64,000 nucleotides of DNA, from the NCBI GenBank assembly GCA_945913025.1, contig CAMECJ010000001.1, positions 310,001-374,000 on the forward strand, read 5' to 3'. This document shows, piece by piece, positions 33,296-40,863 of the stretch. The stretch's first letter is position 1. Each line of letters begins with the position of its first letter. Position numbers and translations under genes: made by a program. The notes beneath the pieces were generated by a model. The model did no database searches, was not told the origin of the DNA, and saw nothing but the letters and a program-made list of their open reading frames with translations. This stretch comes from an uncultured Elusimicrobia bacterium (lineage in GTDB: Bacteria; Elusimicrobiota; Elusimicrobia; Elusimicrobiales; Elusimicrobiaceae).

Positions 33296-33722
33296 GTATC
33301 CACCGCCAAAACAGCTCTTTTTTATGCTCGGCTGCAATAATCACGCGGTTGTTGGGCCAGTAATATTCCAAGTCCATAACAGCCACCGCATCTATTACGC
33401 TACGCGGCATGAGATATTCGCTCCCCATTACCCGCACTAGCAAATCCAAATCAACTAACTCCTGCCACGCCACCTCATGTTTCAAATACAGCGTTGGCAC
33501 ATTGAGGTCCTTTTCCAGTTGCGAAATGAACAACGGCTGGGGTTTTAACTGGTACACATAGTAATAACTAAATACCAGTTTGGCTACATCGGACAAAGGC
33601 GGCAAAAAACTGTCTAATTCCGCAAGCGCTTTCTTTACCTCCGGTTGTTCCAGCGCCGCAAGACCGTCTTGTTCCACGCCGTCCAAGATAGCGTCAAAAT
33701 ACCTAAACAGACTAAACGTCAT
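33282..33722 (-). CDS. Hypothetical protein, first gene of the deiminase operon
   Basis: A 146-aa soluble, helical protein of unknown family. ATG 33722 (MTFSLFRYF) has GGAG 6 nt upstream; the longer frame would run through the promoter palindrome and is rejected. Aromatic-rich middle ('LVFSYYYVYQLKPQPLF') and an acidic N-terminus. Overlaps the deiminase start by 14 bp. Driven by the leftward half of site 4. Confidence 0.72.
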   Translation of the reverse strand: MTFSLFRYFDAILDGVEQDGLAALEQPEVKKALAELDSFLPPLSDVAKLVFSYYYVYQLKPQPLFISQLEKDLNVPTLYLKHEVAWQELVDLDLLVRVMGSEYLMPRSVIDAVAVMDLEYYWPNNRVIIAAEHKKELFWRWIHDQK

Positions 33723-33755
33723 AATCAACTCCATTTCCTTATTTGTCATAGGACT

Positions 33756-33805
33756 AGGATAACAAACTCTTGCGACAACATCTTGTCGCCCCGATGTGCT
33801 ATACT
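33756..33805. promoter_or_regulatory. Bidirectional palindrome promoter, site 4 (WYL regulator and deiminase operon)
   Basis: CGACAA-CATC-TTGTCG at 33773-33788 (GCGACAA/TTGTCGC arms). Rightward 11 bp then TATACT (33800-33805), about 18 bp before the WYL start; leftward 11 bp then TATCCT (33761-33756). The regulator gene's own promoter carries the palindrome, as expected for autoregulation. Confidence 0.85.
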
Positions 33806-33822
33806 TTTTGTAAGAGGTAACT

Positions 33823-34743
33823 ATGCAAAAAGAAATGCACAACAAACTAACACGTCTTTTGTATGAACTTAACGCCCTAGATAAAGGGCAAATCCGCTTA
33901 AAAGATATGGCGGTGGAAACCGGTGTAGCGGTGCGCACCATTCAGCGGGATATGAACGATATTCAAGAGGCCGATTTCCCGCTTTGGAACCCTGATCCCG
34001 GCGTATATGCCTTTATAGAAGGGTTTTCGCTAGAGCGCATGAAACTCTCCAGCGCGGAGGCCTCTATTTTGGTACTCATGAGTGATATGGCATCCTCGCT
34101 AGGCGGCAATTTCGGGCACTCGTTTGCCATGCTTAAAAACCGCCTATTAGCCACTCCGCAGGATAACCCATTCTTTATCAAAATGAATAGCGGAGAAATG
34201 TATAAAGATACCCCCATTACACGTACGCTGGAAGAATGCGTACGCGGACGTGAATATGTGAATATATGCTACAAAGGCGGGAGCATGGCGTGTTACCCTG
34301 TGCGACCATTAAAGTTAATGTGGGTAGACGGGTTTTGGTATCTTTTAGCTTTTACAAATGACGACAAACTCTTAAAATTCCGCTTGGAAAAGATTACCTC
34401 TGCCAAAGCCCTAAACAAACCCTTCAAATATAATAAAAATATTGATAAAATCTTGCGAGAAAGTACAAACATATGGTTTGAAAAAGACCGCCCCTTATCG
34501 GTGCAGTTAGAAGTATCGGCCGAGTGCGCGCATTTCTTTAAACAAAAGAACTATTTTCCGTTGCAAAAGCTAGAAAAGGAGCTCAAAGACGGGCGCATCG
34601 TCCTCTCGTGCAAAGCCGCCAAAGAGAACGAAATTTTGCCCACCATTTTGCATTGGTTACCGCATATTAAGGTGCTATCCCCCGCCACATTACACACGCG
34701 GGTAAAAGACGTATTAAACGATTATTTAAGGAGTGTAAAATGA
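33823..34743 (+). CDS. WYL-domain transcription regulator, likely master of the palindrome regulon
   Basis: A 306-aa protein. Residues about 5-60 form a DeoR/HTH_11-type helix-turn-helix (MAVETGVAVRTIQRDMNDI); the WYL domain follows at about 140-215 with 'YPVRPLKLMWVDGFWYLLAF', then a C-terminal WCX-like domain to the end. WYL regulators bind nucleotide or nucleic-acid ligands and control many CRISPR, BREX and other defence loci. AGAGGT lies 6 nt before the ATG. The gene is divergent from the deiminase operon across site 4. Binding to the palindrome is inferred from position, repeat symmetry (these proteins dimerise) and the lack of another regulator in this block. Confidence 0.93.
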   Translation: MQKEMHNKLTRLLYELNALDKGQIRLKDMAVETGVAVRTIQRDMNDIQEADFPLWNPDPGVYAFIEGFSLERMKLSSAEASILVLMSDMASSLGGNFGHSFAMLKNRLLATPQDNPFFIKMNSGEMYKDTPITRTLEECVRGREYVNICYKGGSMACYPVRPLKLMWVDGFWYLLAFTNDDKLLKFRLEKITSAKALNKPFKYNKNIDKILRESTNIWFEKDRPLSVQLEVSAECAHFFKQKNYFPLQKLEKELKDGRIVLSCKAAKENEILPTILHWLPHIKVLSPATLHTRVKDVLNDYLRSVK

Positions 34744-34943
34744 AGAAAATTTACTTAATTTTGGCCTTAATGATTGCCGCCGGAGTGGGATATAGTGCGG
34801 CACAAATTCAAATTAAAATGGAACAAGTTAAAACAATTACCCAATATGCCAGAGCGAATATCGCCCGCTACGATTTAGGCGATACAGAATGCTTTGTGGA
34901 ATCGACGAGCCACAGTATGTTCTGCATGATGAAATCAAATTAG
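34740..34943 (+). CDS. Small exported or membrane-anchored protein, 67 aa
   Basis: Start overlaps the WYL stop as ATGA, so translation is coupled. N-terminal signal-like segment (MKKIYLILALMIAAGVGYSA) with a possible cleavage after Ala; the remaining about 45 residues hold two Cys. Function unknown. Coupling to the regulator suggests that it is part of the response or senses the envelope. Confidence 0.65.
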   Translation: MKKIYLILALMIAAGVGYSAAQIQIKMEQVKTITQYARANIARYDLGDTECFVESTSHSMFCMMKSN

Positions 34944-34990
34944 TAATATATTTTATAATTAAAACAGATTAGAATTTAAAAGGAAAAGAT

Positions 34991-35635
34991 ATGAAACAAG
35001 AAAAAGCTATCTTTGAATTAAAAAATAATGTTAAAAAAGCATATAATAAAGAATTAAATATTATAAAAAAATTAGAAAAAACGAATCGCATTTTCCGTGG
35101 GCATGTTTCCTCTATGAGTTCAATTGTAGAAGATGCAATTGCCAAATTTATTCTCAAAGTCACTTCCTCAAAATGGAAAATTTTTTTAGACTCATCAGTA
35201 TCTATTAAACTTGATCAAAAAAGAGCAAAAACCTTTCGACCAGACATGCTTTTGCTTGATGAAAGGGAAAATGTAAAAGCAGTTTTCGAAATCAAAACAA
35301 GTATGGGATACTATCGTGATGCAACTGAAGTTATAGACAAGTTGATCGATATGCACACGGCGTTTGTTAAAGAACACAACCTCAACTGTTCCTTCTCACG
35401 AAAAGGTAAACAAAAATCCTTACACAAAGAGGCTAAATATCAGAAAAACGTGAAGTGTTTTATCATCACTTATTCTGATAACGCTTGCGATGAAAATTAT
35501 CACAAACAAAACAAAAAAAATGCGAGGAAAAAAGGAATTGAACATTTTGTGCTCTTTAAAGGCTGGTATGATGAAGCTGAAATACGTCACGATGATATTT
35601 CAGCCTTTATAAAACAATTGAAACAATTAAAATAA
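34991..35635 (+). CDS. PD-(D/E)XK-type nuclease
   Basis: A 214-aa protein. RPDMLLLDERENVKAVFEIK carries Asp...Glu-x-Lys of the PD-(D/E)XK fold at about residues 81-100; upstream 'SSIVEDAIAKF' supplies the usual helix with the conserved Glu. Very basic and AT-rich. AAAAGGAAAAG before the ATG. 49 bp later begins a 248-aa protein with the same composition, so they likely form a two-gene operon. Type II restriction-like or nickase activity is possible, but no cognate methyltransferase is adjacent. Confidence 0.78.
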   Translation: MKQEKAIFELKNNVKKAYNKELNIIKKLEKTNRIFRGHVSSMSSIVEDAIAKFILKVTSSKWKIFLDSSVSIKLDQKRAKTFRPDMLLLDERENVKAVFEIKTSMGYYRDATEVIDKLIDMHTAFVKEHNLNCSFSRKGKQKSLHKEAKYQKNVKCFIITYSDNACDENYHKQNKKNARKKGIEHFVLFKGWYDEAEIRHDDISAFIKQLKQLK

Positions 35636-35683
35636 AAATCTGATAATACCATTCACAATAAATTTAAACGAAAAGGAAAAGTT

Positions 35684-36430
35684 ATGAAAAGAGAATCTCT
35701 TAAATTAAATACTAAAACATTTAATTCTATATTAGAGATGCGTGAAAGATTAGCCCAGAAAAGCAATTTAAATCGCTACGACTATGATGAAAGATTGTTG
35801 AAAGAATATATAAAGCCGCCCTTGCTTGAAAACCATAATCTGGAATCCGCATATTTTAAAGCAACGCTGATAAATTCTTTCTATAGTACAAGAATGGGTG
35901 CGGAAACGCTATTTAAAGTGGCAAAGAAAATTGAGATTTATAAAGACAAAATTAACGATATTTTGTTTTCAAGACATGTCGTCCAAGAGCAACTAAACTC
36001 CCTAAATCCTTTTACAGAAATTAAGGTGGAGCGTGGTGAAGATTCGTATGGTCCTTATTCTTTTTTAACGAAATATTTGGCCATTCATGATCGTTTATTA
36101 TGCTATCACCATTCACAACATAAACAAGAATATTCTAGATTGCCAATATACGATCAGTTAGTTAGTCGATGTATTGTTAATTTGGAAAATAAAAAGCAGT
36201 TAGAAGCCACTCATAATAACTTGAGGAATTATCAAAATTTGTATAGGATTATCTCTCAAATAGCCCAAATGATGAATTATGGAGACAATCTAACTTCTGT
36301 CGATAATGTTTTTTGGGCAATTGGAAAATATCTATGGGGTAATAATAAGGCCAAATCCATTAAAGAATTTAATGAAGAAGCGATGGCTGGAAAGATTATA
36401 AAAAACATGGAGGAATCTTTGTCGTTATAG
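35684..36430 (+). CDS. Partner of the PD-(D/E)XK nuclease, paralogue of the cargo protein at 11109
   Basis: A 248-aa protein of unknown function sharing conserved blocks with the protein at 11109-11819: SAYFKATLINSFYSTRMGAE, 'YSFLTKYLAIHDRLL', 'YDQLVSRCI', 'LRNYQNLYRI', 'TSVDNVFWAIGKY'. It has no membrane segment. It follows a nuclease gene here and stands alone beside recombinase 1 in the other copy, so it can work without the nuclease or with one elsewhere. AAAAGGAAAAG precedes the ATG. I infer a defence or toxin-type role. Confidence 0.75.
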   Translation: MKRESLKLNTKTFNSILEMRERLAQKSNLNRYDYDERLLKEYIKPPLLENHNLESAYFKATLINSFYSTRMGAETLFKVAKKIEIYKDKINDILFSRHVVQEQLNSLNPFTEIKVERGEDSYGPYSFLTKYLAIHDRLLCYHHSQHKQEYSRLPIYDQLVSRCIVNLENKKQLEATHNNLRNYQNLYRIISQIAQMMNYGDNLTSVDNVFWAIGKYLWGNNKAKSIKEFNEEAMAGKIIKNMEESLSL

Positions 36431-36448
36431 TCTGGCAAAGAGATGAAG

Positions 36449-37918
36449 CTATTCGCTCACGCTGTTCCTTAGTACATCTACAATTTTAACCATCGCCCAT
36501 GTGTCTTGCTCACAGTATTTGAGTAAATCTTTGCGTAGTTGCTCTAACTCGGCAGGTGGCAGTTTTTGCACGTATAACACGTCAAAGGCATCCATAGCGT
36601 CCCCACCGTTGGCAACGGCCATGCCTTCGTAGCTCATTTCGGGTACGAGTGCGGGTAAAACCTTTTTAATAGACCAACTACAGTGCATTTTGGGGTGTAA
36701 ATAATCCTGTTTAAAAGGATCGCCAGTATCCATAAAGCGTTCCGTCATGTCCAACAGGCGTTTAGCATCCTTTTCGGGGATGGGTAAATCGTGCGCCATC
36801 TCTTTCATGCGCGTCTTCTCAAAAGCCGCATTGTGTGCCAATATAGTGCCACTATTGCCGATATATTTAAGTAATGCCTCTACACACCCATAGCGTGGGT
36901 CTTCCTTGCCCGTAGAAAGATACTCATAATGTTCAAACTTGCCGTTTGGCTCGCGTTGCACATGCAAAGAAAATTGGAACGGGATCTGCTGATAGGGCCG
37001 CGAGTATTTCCATAAGGGAACAACGGGTTGCGTCGTCTCAAAATCCAAATAATAAAGCGGGTACTCCAGTTTATTAAGCCACGCGGCCACCGCCGCATGG
37101 TCAATATAGGTCTTACCCGTGCGTAATACCTCTACCCAACGGTTATATTTTTCATTATCAAAACTATTCGGCGGCAAATCGGCTATGCGCAAAATCCCTT
37201 GCGCCATAAACTTGCGCGCCCGATTGCCGCGTAACAACGCAAACACGGAATCTTGCGGAATATCTTTCCAACAATAGTCGTGACATTCACAATCAGCACA
37301 CCCGCTTTTATCCAGTTCGACCGTCGGTTCAGTACCCACGAGTAATTTCTTAATATCCTCTAAATTTTCTTCAATATCTTCATCCGAGGAAAGTTCGCTA
37401 TCCATCGGGGTTAAAAGAAAAAGCTGTTGTAAGTCCGGCTCATCCGTTTCCATAAAATAGTCGCTATTTATGTGCATTAAATAACAATGCTCCGGCGAAA
37501 CCCCACAATGCGTAAGCACATAGCGTTGGATAGAGATGTCGTCCACATAAATTGGATCAATTTCGCGCCCGCTACTTTTTACTTCCACTAAATTCCACCC
37601 GGTAGGCGTTTTTTCCAAAATATCCACAAATACCAAAATACTGTTATAGGCAAAAGCGGCCTCATAGATCGCCGGTACCCCTTGCGCCATGAGTTCCTGC
37701 GTGCGTTTAATGGCCTCTTGCGGGTTTTTGGGTCCGTCTTTGACAAGTACCCCACCCGGGAAGCGCTTCCATGCAAGTTCGCCGATAAAGTGCCCTCTAT
37801 CAAAAATTTTTTGCTGGGCAGCATCTGGCGGCGTTAGCACCTCTTTTTTATTGCGGTACAGCCACAAGCGTTTGGGGCAACTGCGGTATTTTGTGTATTG
37901 TGATTTGGATAAATTCAT
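36449..37918 (-). CDS. DUF2779 protein with Cas4-like nuclease domain
   Basis: A 489-aa protein. The N-terminal half resembles Cas4/RecB-type PD-(D/E)XK nucleases: 'YTKYRSCPKRLWLYRN' at the start, 'WNLVEVKSSG' with the catalytic Glu/Lys, and a Cys cluster 'SGCADCECHDYCW' that could hold an Fe-S cluster. The C-terminal DUF2779 half shows RNase H/exonuclease-like residues ('LYYLDFETTQ', 'AHNAAFEKTRM', 'YCEQDTWAM'). Start ATG 37918 follows GAGG by 5 nt; a GTG two codons earlier is less likely. Probably the last gene of the site 5 operon. Confidence 0.9.
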   Translation of the reverse strand: MNLSKSQYTKYRSCPKRLWLYRNKKEVLTPPDAAQQKIFDRGHFIGELAWKRFPGGVLVKDGPKNPQEAIKRTQELMAQGVPAIYEAAFAYNSILVFVDILEKTPTGWNLVEVKSSGREIDPIYVDDISIQRYVLTHCGVSPEHCYLMHINSDYFMETDEPDLQQLFLLTPMDSELSSDEDIEENLEDIKKLLVGTEPTVELDKSGCADCECHDYCWKDIPQDSVFALLRGNRARKFMAQGILRIADLPPNSFDNEKYNRWVEVLRTGKTYIDHAAVAAWLNKLEYPLYYLDFETTQPVVPLWKYSRPYQQIPFQFSLHVQREPNGKFEHYEYLSTGKEDPRYGCVEALLKYIGNSGTILAHNAAFEKTRMKEMAHDLPIPEKDAKRLLDMTERFMDTGDPFKQDYLHPKMHCSWSIKKVLPALVPEMSYEGMAVANGGDAMDAFDVLYVQKLPPAELEQLRKDLLKYCEQDTWAMVKIVDVLRNSVSE

Positions 37919-37946
37919 ACGCACCTCTTAAAGTTATGATAGCACA

Positions 37947-38255
37947 TCAAAAGGCCCAAAACATAATGCTAAGGAGTTTGCCGTCTTTGTCGTACAAATC
38001 GCACGAATACGCCAAATCTCGCTTGGTACGCTCTAGTAGTTCTTCGCCATCTTTGGCAAACAAGTGCGAAACGCCTTTTTCATCTGTTTTGGAAATAATT
38101 TCAAAATAAACATAGCCACGATCGGTAACGTAGGTACCGCCCCATACTACTTTATCCCAAGGAATCCCTTTATCAATCATCCCCTGTGTGCCACCACAAG
38201 CATTGATAAGATCGTTAAAACGCTGCATATTGCCTTTAATTGATTCAAATTTCAT
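37947..38255 (-). CDS. Hypothetical protein, 102 aa
   Basis: Starts at MKFESIKGN with GGAGG 9 nt upstream; overlaps the end of the preceding gene by 11 bp. Its C-terminal 'DLYDKDGKLLSIMFWAF' echoes the 'NLYDKKGNVVSKAF' at the end of that neighbour, suggesting a shared domain. No function recognised. Confidence 0.68.
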   Translation of the reverse strand: MKFESIKGNMQRFNDLINACGGTQGMIDKGIPWDKVVWGGTYVTDRGYVYFEIISKTDEKGVSHLFAKDGEELLERTKRDLAYSCDLYDKDGKLLSIMFWAF

Positions 38256-38940
38256 ACTCGTCATCCTCCTCTGTATTGTAATCAAATGCTTTGCTAACCA
38301 CATTGCCTTTTTTATCGTACAAATTCCACCAAGTTACTACCGTTTTTACAGACATGATGTGTTTGATCCTAAACTCGGTTACTTCCAGTTTATCTTCTCC
38401 CACTTGCTTAACAGTATACTTTTTATTAATGGCCTCATCTTTGGCATATTTTACATTGGCCCAATCTATGGGATGTTTCAGCACAAACGGCTGCTTGTCC
38501 TCTTCGTCCCACTTGGCTTCTAACTTTTTGTGATGTTCACGCCAAAGCATATCTTCCACAAAAAACGCTTCACAACGGGGCAGGTAATCCTCGTCCAAAT
38601 GGTGATTTAATGCGCACTTTTTAAGGTCATTCCAATAGTCATCCTCGGTATATCCCCTGTAGCCAATCCAGGATATTTCCGGTTCCTCATCATAATAAAA
38701 GCGGTTCTCCGCACGGTTCCAATGACGGTAATCATAAATAGAAATCCCGAAACGTACACCTAAAATAGTTACCTCTATGCTTGGGCCGGCATGGTCCGTA
38801 TGGCGAGACCATTCAAACTCTATTTCAAAGGCCTCACAACCAAAATACGCAATTTGCATATCCAGAGCCTTATATTTCATGCCCAAAAAATGGTGGATAA
38901 CCTTACTCCAATTGATTTTTTCAACATACTTCCAAAACAT
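38245..38940 (-). CDS. Hypothetical protein, 231 aa
   Basis: Start ATG 38940 (MFWKYVEKINW) follows AGGAG by 5 nt. Soluble, Trp/Tyr/Glu-rich, beta-rich middle (ITILGVRFGISIYDYRH is close to the pattern) and a C-terminal repeat of the motif shared with the 102-aa neighbour. It lies 44 bp after a zinc-ribbon gene. Unrecognised; possibly a nucleic-acid or protein-binding module. Confidence 0.72.
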   Translation of the reverse strand: MFWKYVEKINWSKVIHHFLGMKYKALDMQIAYFGCEAFEIEFEWSRHTDHAGPSIEVTILGVRFGISIYDYRHWNRAENRFYYDEEPEISWIGYRGYTEDDYWNDLKKCALNHHLDEDYLPRCEAFFVEDMLWREHHKKLEAKWDEEDKQPFVLKHPIDWANVKYAKDEAINKKYTVKQVGEDKLEVTEFRIKHIMSVKTVVTWWNLYDKKGNVVSKAFDYNTEEDDEYEI

Positions 38941-38984
38941 AACTACTCCTAGCCCCGGCCACCGTGATGACCGGGGCATCTACT

Positions 38985-39098
38985 TTACCCTCTACGATAG
39001 AGTGGCCCACCGCAAGACGGGCATTTCATCCCGGCAGGCGGAAAGGTAAACGTAAACATCTGTCGGCATTTGCTACATTCGTATTTTTGTTCAGCCAT
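38985..39098 (-). CDS. 37-aa zinc-ribbon protein
   Basis: Too short for most callers but convincing: ATG 39098 has AGGAG 7 nt upstream, and the peptide has two Cys pairs (CSKC near residue 8, CPSC near residue 26) on a rubredoxin-type ribbon (FTFTFPPAGMKCPSCGG). First gene behind palindrome site 5. Could be a regulator or partner of the nuclease products downstream. Confidence 0.7.
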   Translation of the reverse strand: MAEQKYECSKCRQMFTFTFPPAGMKCPSCGGPLYRRG

Positions 39099-39132
39099 AG
39101 TTGTTCTCCTATCTAGTTTTTACTACACCTAT

Positions 39133-39165
39133 AGGATAATAAACCCGCGCGACAACACTATGTCG
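39133..39165 (-). promoter_or_regulatory. Palindrome promoter, site 5 (zinc-ribbon/DUF2779 operon)
   Basis: CGACAA-CACT-ATGTCG at 39150-39165, 11 bp leftward, then TATCCT (39138-39133). The start of the first gene is 35 bp further. It lies 7 bp from the end of recombinase 2, as site 0 lies at the end of recombinase 1. Confidence 0.82.
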
Positions 39166-39172
39166 CAGCATG

Positions 39173-40795
39173 TTATAGTCCGTTCCAAACTTTTTCGTAC
39201 TCCTCAAAATTTACTCGGCCCTCGGCAAGATTCATTAGTTCACGCAATGTTAAATTAGCCGGGTTTTTATATTCCAAAATATCTGCTACGATACGTGGGG
39301 ATAAATAACACAAGTTGATATACCGCATAATGGTACGCTTTGTCATACACTGTTCTTTCTCTAAATCTTTAATATAAATCCCCTGTTCTATCCGTTTTTT
39401 CAGTTGCCAACCGCGCGCAAGCCCCCGGACTAAACTTTCGTTTAGTTGTCGCACCGTTAATATATTTCGTGCGGTACCGTTTCGCAATTTTACCGAGGAA
39501 ACATTTGCCACCATAAAACTATCCCGCAAGTAGATTTTATCTTCTATCCTTTCCATTTTCAGCGGTTTAGTATCAACTTGCCCCGACATTTTCGGGCAGT
39601 TGCCTAGATCGACTTTTATTTGTTTTTCGTCTAAAAATAATGTCAAATAATGCTTTTTATCCACGGTTTGACATATGGCCTTAGTAATCCATGCGCTTAA
39701 TTGCGCGTCCGTAATAGCACTCATGTTCGCCAACGGCTCAATATCGTCAAAACCTGCCTTTTTGAGCATACTTAACACAAACCTGTCCAACTGCTCCACG
39801 GGTAAATAATGGCCTCCGACACCATTGTAATAATACAAAAACTTCTTACCCTGCTTTTTTGATGAGGTAAAGCGGAAATTCTGCCCCTTATCATCGTATA
39901 ATTTGCCCGCCAATACCGTTTTATGGCATTTATAGTGCAAGAAGGCGTTCGGATCGTTAATTCTTCGGTGTATAAGCGTTTGAACTTGCTCCCATAAATC
40001 CGGCGGTACAATTCCCGGATGCTTACCTTCATACACTTTGTTTTGAGCGTAGTGCGCGATTTTTCCGATATAAAGCGGATTTGTCAAAATGCGCTGCACA
40101 TTACTTTTGTGAAACTGCCCACCGCCATGTTCCCGTTTGCTGCGCCTAGCCATCCATTTCTTCGTACAAATACCTTGTGCGTTAAGGTAATCGGCAACAG
40201 CAAACATATTCTCAGTTTCAATATATTTTTGAAAAATCAGCCGGACTAACTGCGCCTCTTCTTCATTTACACTAAGTTGCCGCTCATTGGCATCATATCC
40301 AAGCGGCGGCGTTCCTCCCATCCATAACCCTTTGGCCTTACTGGCAGCAATTTTATCGCGCACACGCTCGGCAGATACTTCCCGCTCAAATTGTGCAAAA
40401 GACAAAAGCATATTAAGCGTGAGTTTTCCTATAGAATTGCTCGTATCAAACGACTGAGTTATAGATACAAAGTTACACTCGTACTTGGCAAATTCCTGCA
40501 TCATTTTATGGAAATCAAAGATAGAGCGCGAAAGACGGTCCACTTTATAGACGACAACTACCTGTATATTGCGCTCGCGGATTTCTTCCAAAAGCGCTTG
40601 CAAGCCGGGGCGCTCCATCGTGCCACCGCTAATCCCGCCATCCTCAAAAGTTTTATAATACTCCCACCCGTTACATGCTTGCGAGAGGATATAGGCCTTA
40701 CACGCCTCTTCTTGGTTTTGGAGCGAGTTAAACTCCATATCCAGTCCATGCTCCGTGGATTTACGTGTATAGATTGCACAGTTAATTTTTGGCAT
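39173..40795 (-). CDS. Large serine recombinase 2
   Basis: A 540-aa paralogue of recombinase 1 with the same architecture: nucleophile Ser in YTRKSTEHG, 'VVVYKVDRLSRS', 'SFAQFEREVSAERVRDKIAA', GGTPPLGYD. The catalytic domain is nearly identical while the zinc-ribbon and C-terminal DNA-binding portions differ more, as expected if the two recognise related but distinct att sites. Start at MPKINCAIYTRKS. Divergent from an HNH cargo gene. Its 3' end lies beside palindrome site 5. Confidence 0.95.
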   Translation of the reverse strand: MPKINCAIYTRKSTEHGLDMEFNSLQNQEEACKAYILSQACNGWEYYKTFEDGGISGGTMERPGLQALLEEIRERNIQVVVVYKVDRLSRSIFDFHKMMQEFAKYECNFVSITQSFDTSNSIGKLTLNMLLSFAQFEREVSAERVRDKIAASKAKGLWMGGTPPLGYDANERQLSVNEEEAQLVRLIFQKYIETENMFAVADYLNAQGICTKKWMARRSKREHGGGQFHKSNVQRILTNPLYIGKIAHYAQNKVYEGKHPGIVPPDLWEQVQTLIHRRINDPNAFLHYKCHKTVLAGKLYDDKGQNFRFTSSKKQGKKFLYYYNGVGGHYLPVEQLDRFVLSMLKKAGFDDIEPLANMSAITDAQLSAWITKAICQTVDKKHYLTLFLDEKQIKVDLGNCPKMSGQVDTKPLKMERIEDKIYLRDSFMVANVSSVKLRNGTARNILTVRQLNESLVRGLARGWQLKKRIEQGIYIKDLEKEQCMTKRTIMRYINLCYLSPRIVADILEYKNPANLTLRELMNLAEGRVNFEEYEKVWNGL

Positions 40796-40796
40796 A

Positions 40797-40851
40797 TTTG
40801 TTATAATTCTCCTATACACAGTAATGCTTACTATCGGGAGATAAGTCAAGG
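40797..40851. repeat. Recombinase boundary repeat, copy 2
   Basis: Nearly the same as 11056-11107; ends with cttactatcgggagataagtcaa. Beyond it the DNA differs completely (HNH gene here, unknown cargo there). Confidence 0.55.
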
Positions 40852-40863
40852 AGATAAAATTTT

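Noticed and set aside
33723-33941. Longer N-terminus for the 146-aa protein
   Set aside because: It would read through the operator and both -10 boxes of site 4; the internal ATG has a good ribosome site.
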